The position numbers were made by a program, and so were the translations under genes. This document shows positions 7,646 through 16,609 of a DNA stretch of 64,000 nucleotides, in pieces (positions within the stretch are counted from its first letter, which is position 1; each line of letters starts with the position of its first letter). This stretch comes from Sphingorhabdus sp. (GTDB lineage Bacteria > Pseudomonadota > Alphaproteobacteria > Sphingomonadales > Sphingomonadaceae), in assembly GCF_023910635.1 (NCBI RefSeq), contig NZ_JAAVVZ010000003.1, positions 170,143 to 234,142 of the forward strand, read 5' to 3'. The notes under the pieces are model-generated. The model had not been told where the DNA came from and ran no database searches. It worked only from the letters and a program-made list of their open reading frames with translations.

Positions 7646-9583
7646 CTAAATGGCTTTTTTGGGGTTATACCAGATGGGCGACGAATACGCTCGCTCCTGC
7701 GCCTTTAACTCCGTCCCCGGCAGCAATTTGGCGCCATAGCGCAAGGCATCAAACAACACCCAGCGCGGGGTGGGGATTTCGATGACCCGGACATAATAAA
7801 ATGCACGGATATTGGGGTTAAATTCGGGATCGGTCCACACCGTCCGCAATTCCGGATCACCAATGCTGTTGGTATAGCTCGCTTTCGCGATGTTTACGGT
7901 GTCGCCGACTATAGGGAGTTTGCCATTGGCGCCCTTGCGCCTTTTGTCGGCATCGCCCCAAACAACGTCAAAAATCTTTTCCTGCAATGCGCCGGAAGAA
8001 TCTACCCAGCCTTTGACGACTTGAACGCGATCAAGATTTGCCCCTGCCGGGTCTTTCAACGCCGAAATCATGAACTTTGGCGCGCCGTTGCCGGGCTTTA
8101 GGTCTGCGCCCATGGGCACACCCTTTGCATATCCGGCCCTTACCCAGTCGCGTGCAAAATCCTTTTCATTGAAATCCCAACCGCCAAAGAAACGCAATGT
8201 CATACGCGGGCCAGTTGTGGCGTACACCTCGCGTCGCATCATTGCGTCAAATATCGCTGCGCGTGTATTGGCCGTGGCCCACACGGCGGCATAGCCGCCC
8301 GCCAGATAGTGCCAACCAATACGGCCTTTCCGGGTGCCAAGATTTTGGGCCTGCGAAGCACGGTTGGCGTTAGGCTCTCCACCCGAATGCTTGCCAAAAA
8401 AATTATCTTCGTCGCCAGTGGCCAACGCAGTGTGGCTGTCGGTTGAACCGATAACGCCGAATTTATAGGGGTTCACGCCAGTACGCGCCTCGATCGCTAG
8501 GCCACGCTTCAACGCCTCACGAATATATTCGCCCGCATAATCCTGCGGCTTTTTCGCGGCCTGCATGGTCAAATTGCCAAGGTCCCAGCCCGCGGTGCCG
8601 AAGCCGGAGAATTCGTCGTTCGGCGACAAAAACGGGTGCGATTCACTATCGCCCTTGATTTGCGTGATTTCGGTCACTGGTTCGCGCGCGGCCCGCCGCC
8701 GTGCATATGCTGCGGTCATGGGGCCACCATCCGGGCCAACCAATTCGAACATCAGGCCATTGGACAGGTTGCTATTATGCGGGATCGCCAGCACCTTGCC
8801 GCCAGTGACCTTCTCATAATTGTCCATATAGTCCCACAATTGGCTGACCGGCGTGTCGCCTTGGCCAGGGTCGTAAGGCAGGACCTTGTCGGTGCGGCTT
8901 TTGCCGTCACGGAACATGACGACGCGGTGTAAATTATTGCCGCCGGGCATCAACGTATATTCAAAACCCATGAAGGCGGTGAACTTTCCGGGCTCATTAT
9001 AGCGTTCGACAAGCGTGCTATGACCCGTCCAGATGTTGGTTGCCGTCTTGCGTTGCTTTTCGGGATTGGTCAGCGCAGCGGGAAGTGTGTTGCGGCCCGC
9101 ACGGTCGATAAGCTCGCCGGTCACGCGCTGCATGCCCTCAGGCCCCTTATGCATTTCGGTGTGCCAACGCTTCAGCGTGGGGTCGCGAACAAGAAATCCG
9201 GGCGCGTCGTATAGAGCCTTGGTTGCGCCAAGTCCGCCCGAGTGGTCAGCGATCACAAGAAAATCAAGCGGTCGTTCCAACTTGGCCTTCATCCCGCCAG
9301 TCGACGTAACCTCTTCTCCCCGTGCAAAACGTAGCGCCTCTTCCGGTCCAAGCTTTACGCCAAAGCCAAAGGCATCAATGGAATTGGAGGTATGGAGATG
9401 GGTATCGCCCCACAGCAAGGTATTGGCGGGACCAGATGTGACTTCAGCGTCCGATGACATCTGTGCCACGCGCGAATCATTTATGATGCTTTTCTCGCGA
9501 TATTGCTGCCACCCGTAGGTAAGCCCAGCACCAATCGCAACGACGGCAACACTGCCCAATATTATCTTGCGTATTCTGGCCAT
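7646..9583 (-). CDS. DUF3604 domain protein (PHP-like, exported)
   Basis: Large protein of unknown biochemical role, 645 residues. Residues 1-28 form a signal anchor or signal peptide (IILGSVAVVAIGAGLTYG). The mature part opens with LLWGDTHLHTSNSIDAFGFG, resembling the metal-binding HxH motif of PHP phosphoesterases, and later has FLVIADHSGG and GSTDSH motifs, consistent with a metal hydrolase fold. The ATG at 9583 is favoured over one at 9601 because GGGAG lies eight bases upstream. It is followed on the same strand by no obvious partner; the sterol desaturase gene lies upstream. Confidence 0.8.
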   Translation of the reverse strand: MARIRKIILGSVAVVAIGAGLTYGWQQYREKSIINDSRVAQMSSDAEVTSGPANTLLWGDTHLHTSNSIDAFGFGVKLGPEEALRFARGEEVTSTGGMKAKLERPLDFLVIADHSGGLGATKALYDAPGFLVRDPTLKRWHTEMHKGPEGMQRVTGELIDRAGRNTLPAALTNPEKQRKTATNIWTGHSTLVERYNEPGKFTAFMGFEYTLMPGGNNLHRVVMFRDGKSRTDKVLPYDPGQGDTPVSQLWDYMDNYEKVTGGKVLAIPHNSNLSNGLMFELVGPDGGPMTAAYARRRAAREPVTEITQIKGDSESHPFLSPNDEFSGFGTAGWDLGNLTMQAAKKPQDYAGEYIREALKRGLAIEARTGVNPYKFGVIGSTDSHTALATGDEDNFFGKHSGGEPNANRASQAQNLGTRKGRIGWHYLAGGYAAVWATANTRAAIFDAMMRREVYATTGPRMTLRFFGGWDFNEKDFARDWVRAGYAKGVPMGADLKPGNGAPKFMISALKDPAGANLDRVQVVKGWVDSSGALQEKIFDVVWGDADKRRKGANGKLPIVGDTVNIAKASYTNSIGDPELRTVWTDPEFNPNIRAFYYVRVIEIPTPRWVLFDALRYGAKLLPGTELKAQERAYSSPIWYNPKKAI

Positions 9584-9649
9584 TTTATACTCTCCCTGCA
9601 TTAAAAATGCTCCGGAAAATCACGCCGGTCAAGGCGGCCTTGAATTCCG

Positions 9650-10444
9650 CTACGTTAAGGGTTGCTTCATGCTCCAAATGAAGCCTGAAGGGCGGCCATC
9701 GTCAATCATCGCCAGACCTATTTTCTGGTTTTCGGCACCTAATATCGACTCTGCGCGATAGGTGCCGAGCGCGCGATCCCAAAGCGTCAGCGCGAAACCG
9801 AAATTATGTTTCTGTTCCTCGACCAAAGTGCTGTGGTGCACCAGATGCATGTCAGGTGTCACCAAAAGCAGCCGCAATATGCGGTCAAGCTTGCGTGGCA
9901 GGCGGATATTGCTGTGGTTGAACAGCGCGTTGGCATTGAGCCATACTTCAAATGCCAATGCGACCAGCAGGGGCACGCCAAGCAAAGCGACGATGGCGGA
10001 TTTATAGAATGTCGACACTATCAGTTCAAACGGGTGGAACCGTAATGCCGTGGTAACGTCCAGATCACGGTCGCTGTGGTGGACCGCATGCATGCGCCAG
10101 AGCAACGGGGTGCGATGCATAAAAAAATGCTGCAACCAGACTGCGAAATCAAGGACGATAAAGGCAATGGCGGCCTCAACCCAAAAGGGCAAGGCGACCA
10201 AATTCAGTACGCCAAACTTGTGCGTATCGGCCCAATTTGCGGCCATCCCGACCACGACCAAAAAGGACAGTAGTCGGCCGATAACGGCGTTGCTGACGAA
10301 GAATAATGCATGTGTCCGCCATCGTGGGTTTCGGCCCAACACCAACGCACGGCGCGGCCATATCGCTTCGGCGCTTGCGAGCAGGACAAGCAGCAAGGCG
10401 GGGATAGCTACCGCATAGTAGTGGCCAAGCCCCGCCTGTATCAT
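9650..10444 (-). CDS. Sterol desaturase / fatty acid hydroxylase family membrane protein
   Basis: Di-iron membrane oxygenase of the fatty acid hydroxylase superfamily, 264 residues with several hydrophobic segments. Histidine clusters HHFMHR, HAVHHSDRD and HLVHHS supply the eight-histidine iron site. The substrate (sterol, hopanoid, fatty acid or carotenoid) cannot be told. It lies 5 bp downstream of the flavin oxidoreductase gene on the same strand, so the two are probably co-transcribed. Confidence 0.85.
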   Translation of the reverse strand: MIQAGLGHYYAVAIPALLLVLLASAEAIWPRRALVLGRNPRWRTHALFFVSNAVIGRLLSFLVVVGMAANWADTHKFGVLNLVALPFWVEAAIAFIVLDFAVWLQHFFMHRTPLLWRMHAVHHSDRDLDVTTALRFHPFELIVSTFYKSAIVALLGVPLLVALAFEVWLNANALFNHSNIRLPRKLDRILRLLLVTPDMHLVHHSTLVEEQKHNFGFALTLWDRALGTYRAESILGAENQKIGLAMIDDGRPSGFIWSMKQPLT

Positions 10445-10449
10445 GCGCG

Positions 10450-11544
10450 TTATGCGTTCGCCTGTGCCAAGAAGGGATAATCGGTATACCCTTCCGCATC
10501 GGGCGAATACCAGGTTTTGAAATTGTCCGGCGTTAATGCCGCGCCAACGCGCAACCGTTCCACAAGGTCTGGGTTGCTGATATAAGGACGGCCAAAGCTG
10601 ATCGCGTCGGCAAGGCCCGAGGCAAGATCGGCATCCGCCAATTCCTTGGTATATTCTTGGTTAAGCACCAGCGGCCCTTTGAATATCTTACGGATCTCAG
10701 GCGACACGCGCGGCACTTCGGTTTGTCCGAAATTGCCATAAGGTTTGATTTCGCGCAGTTCGAGGAAGGCGATGCCGATATCTTGCAACGCGGCGGCCGC
10801 AGCGGTGAACAATGCAACAGGGTTACTGTCGTCCGCGCCTTGCGTTTCGCCATTGGGGGACAGGCGCACCGATGTCCGATCCGCGCCCACAGCGTCCACC
10901 ACGGCTTGCGTCACTTCGCGCAGCAAGCGGATGCGGTTTTCGATCGCGCCGCCATAATCGTCGGTGCGCAAATTGGTCTTGTCGCGCAGGAACTGGTCAA
11001 TCAGATAGCCATTTGCCGCGTGAATCTGCACGCCGTCAAAACCTGCGGCCATCGCGTTTTTCGCGGCATGGACATAATCCGCCACAATGCGCGGAATTTC
11101 AGAAATATCGAGCGCGCGGGCTTCGGTATAATCTTTCTTACCCTCTGCCGTATGTGCATAACCGGGTGCAGTGGTGGCCGAAGCCGAAACGCATGGCGCG
11201 CCGCCCAAGAAATCTGGGTGCACAAGACGGCCCATGTGCCATAATTGCAGGATAATCCGTCCGCCCGCGTCATGCACAGCCTGAGTCACGGGTTTCCAAG
11301 CCTTGATTTGCGCGTCGGACCAGATTCCGGGCGCCGATGGCCAGCCAAGGCCTTCTTGGCTAATGCCGGTCGCTTCCGCGATGATCAGGCCTGCGGTGCT
11401 GCGCTGGCTGTAATATTCTGCCTTCAGGTCGGACAGGGGCACATGTTCGCCCTCGCTCCGCCCGCGCGTCAACGGGGCCATCAATATGCGATTAGGCGCG
11501 GAGATGGCACCAAGTGTAATCGGGTCGAACAAAGTTGCAGTCAT
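10450..11544 (-). CDS. Old yellow enzyme-type alkene reductase (NADH:flavin oxidoreductase)
   Basis: FMN-dependent reductase of the NemA/OYE group that reduces activated C=C bonds or nitro compounds. 364 residues from the ATG at 11544, which has AGGA seven bases upstream; a longer frame would reach 11601. Family signatures seen: NRILMAPLTRGRS near the start, ILQLWHMGR, QIHAANGYLIDQF and RTDDYGGAIENR. The divergent EamA transporter starts 73 bp away. The physiological substrate is unknown. Confidence 0.9.
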   Translation of the reverse strand: MTATLFDPITLGAISAPNRILMAPLTRGRSEGEHVPLSDLKAEYYSQRSTAGLIIAEATGISQEGLGWPSAPGIWSDAQIKAWKPVTQAVHDAGGRIILQLWHMGRLVHPDFLGGAPCVSASATTAPGYAHTAEGKKDYTEARALDISEIPRIVADYVHAAKNAMAAGFDGVQIHAANGYLIDQFLRDKTNLRTDDYGGAIENRIRLLREVTQAVVDAVGADRTSVRLSPNGETQGADDSNPVALFTAAAAALQDIGIAFLELREIKPYGNFGQTEVPRVSPEIRKIFKGPLVLNQEYTKELADADLASGLADAISFGRPYISNPDLVERLRVGAALTPDNFKTWYSPDAEGYTDYPFLAQANA

Positions 11545-11617
11545 GCGATTTCCTGTCATTAAGGCGTTTCTTTGCCGCCTAGATGCGGATGAAAGTTGCA
11601 AATTGCAACGGGGGTTT

Positions 11618-12490
11618 ATGCAGCAGAAGATTTTCCATCAGCAATCGCCGAGTCTGCTTGCCTTTGCCGCATTGCTTGCGGGCAATGTTGCGATTGCCTT
11701 TGGCCCACTGCTTGTGCGCTATGCTGATAGCGGTCCGATAGCGACCGGATTCTGGCGGCTGGCGCTGGCCACGCCCTTTTTGCTGTTCGTGGGCTATCGT
11801 TTTGGTTTTCGCCTCTCGGCGGTCAGCCGTCCGACCTATTGGCTTGCGCTTGTTGCGGGCCTGTTTTTCGGCGTCGATATCATCTTGTGGCATATTGGTA
11901 TTTTTCAGACAAAAATGGCCAATGCAACGCTGTTCGCCAATTGCGCCAGCCTGTTGCTGGTAATTTATGGCGTCATCATAGCCCGCAAAATGCCGTCGAA
12001 ATGGGAAAGCATGGCCGTTCTGTTCGCATTTGTCGGCGCGGCTTTGTTGATGGGGCAAAGCCTTGAGCTGTCCCCGCGCCACTTCTCCGGCGACCTTTTG
12101 TCGCTTGGTGCCGGGCTTACCTATACCGTCTATTTGGTGCTGATGATGAAGATGCGGCAAAACACCGAAAGCTGGGGCGCGCTTGGCATGGCGAGTGCCA
12201 TTGCGGCGGTCGTACTGTTGGCCGCTGCTGTCTTTGCAGGCGAACAGATCATCCCGACGGCATGGTGGCCAGTTCTCCTGCTCGCCTTCACCTCGCAATT
12301 TTTCGGCCAGGGTTGCCTCACATATGCATTGCCGCATTTCAGCCCACTGGTGATCGGCCTTGCCCTGTTGTTGCAACCCGCCTTATCGGCCTCCGCTGGC
12401 TGGCTGGCCTTTGGCGAAACGCTGACGGCGATGGATTTTACGGGCAGCGCCCTCATTATGGTCGCGTTGGTGCTCGTGCGTAAGCAATAG
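11618..12490 (+). CDS. EamA/DMT family transporter
   Basis: Inner-membrane permease of the drug/metabolite transporter superfamily, 290 residues with about ten hydrophobic helices in two EamA repeats. Start chosen at the ATG at 11618 (GGGGG just upstream), immediately before the first helix; a longer frame would run back into the divergent gene. Substrate unknown. The next gene (COQ9) follows closely on the same strand. Confidence 0.85.
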   Translation: MQQKIFHQQSPSLLAFAALLAGNVAIAFGPLLVRYADSGPIATGFWRLALATPFLLFVGYRFGFRLSAVSRPTYWLALVAGLFFGVDIILWHIGIFQTKMANATLFANCASLLLVIYGVIIARKMPSKWESMAVLFAFVGAALLMGQSLELSPRHFSGDLLSLGAGLTYTVYLVLMMKMRQNTESWGALGMASAIAAVVLLAAAVFAGEQIIPTAWWPVLLLAFTSQFFGQGCLTYALPHFSPLVIGLALLLQPALSASAGWLAFGETLTAMDFTGSALIMVALVLVRKQ

Positions 12491-12528
12491 ACCTTTTCTT
12501 GAACGCGGCGAACGCCTACATATCATAT

Positions 12529-13197
12529 ATGTCCGAAAACGCCCTTCCTGCTGACCCGACGATTGATGAAATTCGCGTCGCCCTTGCCCCTGTCATCGGC
12601 CGCCATGCTGGCTTTGACGGATGGTCCGTCGCCGCCGTCCATGCCGCCGCTGATGAGATGGGGGTTGACCGCGACGTTGCGATGCTGGCGTTCAAGGGCG
12701 AGGGCGTCGACATGATCGACGCATGGGTCGAAGGCGTTGATCTGGAACTTGCCCACCGCCTGCCACTGGAAACGCTGAACGCGATGAAGATCCGAGACCG
12801 GATTACGGCATTGGTTGCGACCCGGCTGGAGATTATGGCCCCGGACCGGGAATCCTTGCGCCGTGCGCTTGCCATCATGGCGATGCCGCAAAATCTCCTG
12901 AGGGCCGCAAAAATGGGCTGGCGTTCGGCGGACCGCATGTGGCGACTGGCGGGCGATACCGCCACTGACCTGAACCATTATACAAAGCGCATGACGCTGT
13001 CGGCGGTCTATGGAAGCACTTTGAGCGTTTTCGTCAATGATGACAGCGAAAATTTCGCCGACACTCGGGCCTTTCTGGACCGTCGGATCGACAATGTGAT
13101 GCAGATTGAAAAGATGAAATATCAGGCGAAACAGCGCAAGGAATATGCGCCAAGCCTGTCACGTTTCATCGGTCGGCTGCGCTACCCGGCACGTTAA
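12529..13197 (+). CDS. COQ9 family protein
   Basis: Homologue of the COQ9 ubiquinone-biosynthesis accessory protein, which has a TetR-like fold and presents lipid intermediates to hydroxylases. 222 residues from the ATG at 12529; a TTG at 12499 could add ten. Recognised from GWSVAAVHAAADEMGVD, the AMPQNLLRAAKMGWRSADRMW region and DLNHYTKRMTLSAVYGSTLS. No ubi gene is adjacent, so the role rests on family knowledge. Confidence 0.85.
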   Translation: MSENALPADPTIDEIRVALAPVIGRHAGFDGWSVAAVHAAADEMGVDRDVAMLAFKGEGVDMIDAWVEGVDLELAHRLPLETLNAMKIRDRITALVATRLEIMAPDRESLRRALAIMAMPQNLLRAAKMGWRSADRMWRLAGDTATDLNHYTKRMTLSAVYGSTLSVFVNDDSENFADTRAFLDRRIDNVMQIEKMKYQAKQRKEYAPSLSRFIGRLRYPAR

Positions 13198-13229
13198 TAT
13201 AAATCCCTATTGATGTTATTGCGAATCGG

Positions 13230-13487
13230 TTGCAAATAGCGCCCGTGCAACTTGATCATCTTCCGTTGAACCAAATCGCCGTCATTCGGGCGATTGATTG
13301 GGAATCCTTGCCCGATCAAGAGGGTCATCGTTTGCGCTCGCTGGGTTTTGAGCCAGGGGTGACAATCGAGGCGTTGCATAAGGGCATATTGATGTGGCGT
13401 GACCCATTGGCGGTCCGCGTTGGCCGCATGACGGTGGCTTTGCGCAGCAATGTCGCCGCGGCGATTGATTGCACGTTGCCCGCATGA
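13230..13487 (+). CDS. feoA: Ferrous iron transport protein A
   Basis: Small SH3-like cytoplasmic partner of FeoB, 85 residues, recognised from HRLRSLGFEPGVTIEAL and the DPLAVRVGRMTVALR ending. The only start available near the family N-terminus is a TTG at 13230 and no good ribosome site is visible, so the start is uncertain. Its TGA overlaps the feoB ATG (ATGA). No Fur-like site was obvious in the 32-bp gap upstream. feoC is absent. Confidence 0.85.
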   Translation: MQIAPVQLDHLPLNQIAVIRAIDWESLPDQEGHRLRSLGFEPGVTIEALHKGILMWRDPLAVRVGRMTVALRSNVAAAIDCTLPA

Positions 13488-15337
13488 CGCAAATGCCGCC
13501 TCTGGTCGCATTGGTCGGTAACCCCAATGCCGGCAAAAGTGCGCTGTTCAATGCATTGACCGGCGCGCGGCAGAAAATTGCCAATTATCCCGGCGTGACG
13601 GTGGAGCGTAAATCTGGTCGCGCCGCCTTTGCCGATGGGCGTCCGGTTGAAATGATCGACTTGCCCGGCGCGTATAGTCTGGATCCCGACAGCCTCGACG
13701 AAGCCGTCACGCGCGATGTTGTCTTGGGCAAATTGGAGGGGCACCGCCGCCCTGACGCATTGCTGATCGTGCTCGACGCGGGCAATCTCGACAATCATTT
13801 GCGCTTTGCGCTTGAACTGATTGCGCAAGGCCTGCCGACGGTTGTTGCGCTTAATATGATTGATCTGGCAGAGCGCGATGGCCTTCGACTCGATGTGCAA
13901 ATACTGGCCCGCGCGCTTGGTGTGCCGGTGATTGAAACCGTTGCGGTGCGCCGTCGCGGGCTCGAACCATTGATGACTGCGCTGGACCAAGCGCTCAACT
14001 ATCCGCGCCCGGTGACGGAACCCGTTGCCGCATCCTTTGGCGCCCAGAATCAGCGCGCGCGCGACATTGCCCGTTCGGCCATCATCAGCGAAACCACTGG
14101 CCGCCAATGGACACGCAGGCTGGACGCCGTTCTGCTGCATCCGGTCGGCGGCGTCGTCATATTGCTGGGGCTATTGTTCCTGATGTTTCAGGCGGTCTAC
14201 GGCTGGTCCGAAGCGCCGATTGGTTGGATTGAAAGCGGCTTTGCTTTGCTCAGCGATGGCATCAAAAATGTCCTACCCGACGGATTGCTGCGCTCGTTTC
14301 TAACAGATGGCGTCATCGCCGGCGTCGGTTCTGTCATCGTGTTTTTGCCGCAAATTCTGATCCTGTTCCTCTTCATCTTGTTGCTCGAGGCATCGGGCTA
14401 TATGACCCGCGCGGCCTTTGTGATGGACCGCCTGATGGCGGCAGTCGGCCTGTCGGGGCACAGCTTCATCCCCTTATTGTCATCCTTCGCTTGCGCGATT
14501 CCGGGTATCATGGCGACGCGGACGATCATGGATCAAAAGGAGCGATTGGCGACGATCCTGATTGCGCCGCTGATGACCTGCTCGGCGCGTCTGCCGGTCT
14601 ATACCGTCATCATTGGCGCGTTTATTCCGGCGTCGAGCGTTGGCCCCGGCATCGGCCTTCAGGGTCTTGTCCTTTTCGGCCTGTATATAGCCGGTATATT
14701 AGGCGCCATGCTTGCAGCAGCGGTCATCCAGCGCTTTGTGACGCAAAGCCGGACGAGCAGTTTCCTTATCGAAATGCCACGCTACCAATGGCCACGCCCC
14801 GGCGACATTGCGATCAATCTGTGGCAACGCGCTTGGGTGTTTTTGCGCCGCGCCGGGACGATCATCTTTGCCGCCACTATTATCTTATGGGCGCTGTTAA
14901 GCTTTCCCAAGGCACCCGAGGGCAGTAATGTCTCGCAGGTTGAATATTCGGTCGCAGGCCGCATAGCCGACGGGCTTGAACCGATTGTTCGCCCCATTGG
15001 TTTCAACCATGATATTGCGCTGGCGCTCATTCCGGCGATGGCCGCGCGCGAAGTTGCGGTATCGGCGCTCGCAACAGTCTATGCCATTGACGCGGCGGAT
15101 GAAGACGCCGCAGCGACCAGCCTTGGGCCAAAGCTTGCGGCGGATTGGTCGCTGGCGACGGCCTTGGCCTTCCTCGCCTGGTTCGTATTTGCGCCGCAAT
15201 GCATCTCGACCATTGCTGTGACACGGCGTGAAACCAATGGCTGGAAATGGCCCATCTTCATGGTCAGCTATCTTTTTGCGCTGGCATATGCGGCTGCTGG
15301 GATTACATATTGGACAGCGCGTTCCTTCGGCTTATAG
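13484..15337 (+). CDS. feoB: Ferrous iron transporter B
   Basis: GTP-driven Fe2+ importer of the inner membrane. The N-terminal G domain (about 1-170) has G1 GNPNAGKS at 12-19, G3 DLPGAYSL and G4 NMID; a helical membrane domain with two Gate motifs follows (SSFACAIPGIMATR and the second around AMAAREVAVSAL). 617 residues, a compact FeoB. The ATG at 13484 overlaps the feoA stop; a frame beginning at 13469 lies inside feoA and was not used. Confidence 0.95.
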   Translation: MTQMPPLVALVGNPNAGKSALFNALTGARQKIANYPGVTVERKSGRAAFADGRPVEMIDLPGAYSLDPDSLDEAVTRDVVLGKLEGHRRPDALLIVLDAGNLDNHLRFALELIAQGLPTVVALNMIDLAERDGLRLDVQILARALGVPVIETVAVRRRGLEPLMTALDQALNYPRPVTEPVAASFGAQNQRARDIARSAIISETTGRQWTRRLDAVLLHPVGGVVILLGLLFLMFQAVYGWSEAPIGWIESGFALLSDGIKNVLPDGLLRSFLTDGVIAGVGSVIVFLPQILILFLFILLLEASGYMTRAAFVMDRLMAAVGLSGHSFIPLLSSFACAIPGIMATRTIMDQKERLATILIAPLMTCSARLPVYTVIIGAFIPASSVGPGIGLQGLVLFGLYIAGILGAMLAAAVIQRFVTQSRTSSFLIEMPRYQWPRPGDIAINLWQRAWVFLRRAGTIIFAATIILWALLSFPKAPEGSNVSQVEYSVAGRIADGLEPIVRPIGFNHDIALALIPAMAAREVAVSALATVYAIDAADEDAAATSLGPKLAADWSLATALAFLAWFVFAPQCISTIAVTRRETNGWKWPIFMVSYLFALAYAAAGITYWTARSFGL

Positions 15338-15373
15338 CGGCGCAACAGAAAATTTTATTCAAAGGACGGGAAC

Positions 15374-15901
15374 ATGGCGGGAAGCGTCAATAAAGTCATC
15401 ATCGTTGGCAATTTGGGCGCGGATCCTGAAGTCAAATCATTCCAGAACGGCGGACGCATCTGCAATTTGCGCATCGCAACGTCAGAAGATTGGAAAGATC
15501 GCACCACGGGAGAGAAAAAAGAACGTACCGAATGGCACAGCGTCGTGCTCAATTCCGATGGCCTGGTCGGCGTGGCCGAACGTTTTTTGAAAAAGGGCAG
15601 TAAGGTGTATATTGAGGGCCAATTGCGCACGCGTAAATGGCAGGACGCCTCTGGCAATGACCGTTACACCACCGAAGTTTCGGTTGCCGGTTTTGATGGC
15701 AAGCTGGTGATGCTCGATGGTGCCAAGGGCGGTTCAGGCAGCGGCGAAGGCTGGAGCGGTGGTGGCGCATCGTCAGGCGGCGCGTCTGGCGGCAACAATT
15801 GGGGCGCAGGCGGCGGCGGAAGCAGCGGCGGTAGCGGAAGCTCGGGCGGCTTTGGTGGCGGCGACTTCGACAATGATCTTGACGACGACGTACCCTTTTG
15901 A
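15374..15901 (+). CDS. ssb: Single-stranded DNA-binding protein
   Basis: Tetrameric OB-fold protein coating single-stranded DNA in replication and repair. OB domain at residues 1-110 (opening [19 protein letters not shown]), a long Gly/Ser-rich linker at about 115-165, and the acidic tip DLDDDVPF that docks partner proteins. AAAGGACGGG precedes the ATG. 175 residues. No LexA box was found upstream, unlike some bacterial ssb genes. Confidence 0.95.
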   Translation: MAGSVNKVIIVGNLGADPEVKSFQNGGRICNLRIATSEDWKDRTTGEKKERTEWHSVVLNSDGLVGVAERFLKKGSKVYIEGQLRTRKWQDASGNDRYTTEVSVAGFDGKLVMLDGAKGGSGSGEGWSGGGASSGGASGGNNWGAGGGGSSGGSGSSGGFGGGDFDNDLDDDVPF

Positions 15902-15931
15902 TCGCACATGAGGGGGCATATAGCAGGGGCC

Positions 15932-16609
15932 ATGATTAAAAAGGCGATCTTGGTCCTTGTTTTGCTCGGCGCGATTGTCGCTTATTTCGTTTTCGATCTT
16001 GGCCAGATTCTGAGCCTCGAAAACTTTAAGGCCAGCCAATCAGAAATCGTCGCGGCGAAGGACTCCAATCCTATCCTTTATATAGCGGGATTTTTTATCC
16101 TATATGTCGCGGTGACGGGGCTTTCGATTCCCGGCGCGGCGATTATGAGCCTTGTTGCGGGCGCTTTGTTCGGTGTGCTCGTTGGCACAATCATTGTTTC
16201 CTTTGCCTCTACCCTGGGTGCGACTTTGGCGTTTTTAAGCGCGCGTTTCGTGCTGCGCGATTGGGTGCAGGGCAAATTTGGCGAACGTCTGCGTGCCGTT
16301 GATGAAGGCCTGGAAAAGGATGGCGCTTTCTATCTCTTCACGCTGCGCCTGATCCCTGTGTTTCCGTTTTTCGTGATCAATCTTTTAATGGGCCTGACGC
16401 GGATAAAAACACGGACATTTTTCTGGGTCAGCCAATTGGGCATGCTGCCCGCGACCATTGTGTTCGTAAATGCGGGCACGCAGATTAGCCGTATCGAAAG
16501 CACCTCTGGCCTATTGTCGCCAACGCTGATCGCGTCCTTTGTCGCGCTCGCTTTCTTCCCTTGGGCGGCAAAGGCTATTGTCGCCTTGGTTAAGCGCAGC
16601 CGTGGCTGA
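15932..16609 (+). CDS. TVP38/TMEM64 family membrane protein
   Basis: DedA-superfamily inner-membrane protein (VTT domain), 225 residues with about five to six hydrophobic segments and the family motifs GAAIMSLVAGALFG and FTLRLIPVFPFFVINLLMG. The ATG at 15932 fits the first helix; an ATG at 15908 would add eight residues. Its end overlaps the next gene, a MerA-like flavoprotein, by eight bases. Biochemical function of the family is unsettled; a lipid scramblase-like role has been proposed for relatives. Confidence 0.87.
   Translation: MIKKAILVLVLLGAIVAYFVFDLGQILSLENFKASQSEIVAAKDSNPILYIAGFFILYVAVTGLSIPGAAIMSLVAGALFGVLVGTIIVSFASTLGATLAFLSARFVLRDWVQGKFGERLRAVDEGLEKDGAFYLFTLRLIPVFPFFVINLLMGLTRIKTRTFFWVSQLGMLPATIVFVNAGTQISRIESTSGLLSPTLIASFVALAFFPWAAKAIVALVKRSRG

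Noticed and set aside
11579..12376. 265-codon frame opposite the EamA transporter
   Set aside because: Highly charged, Gln/Arg-rich antisense translation of a membrane protein gene; no domain.
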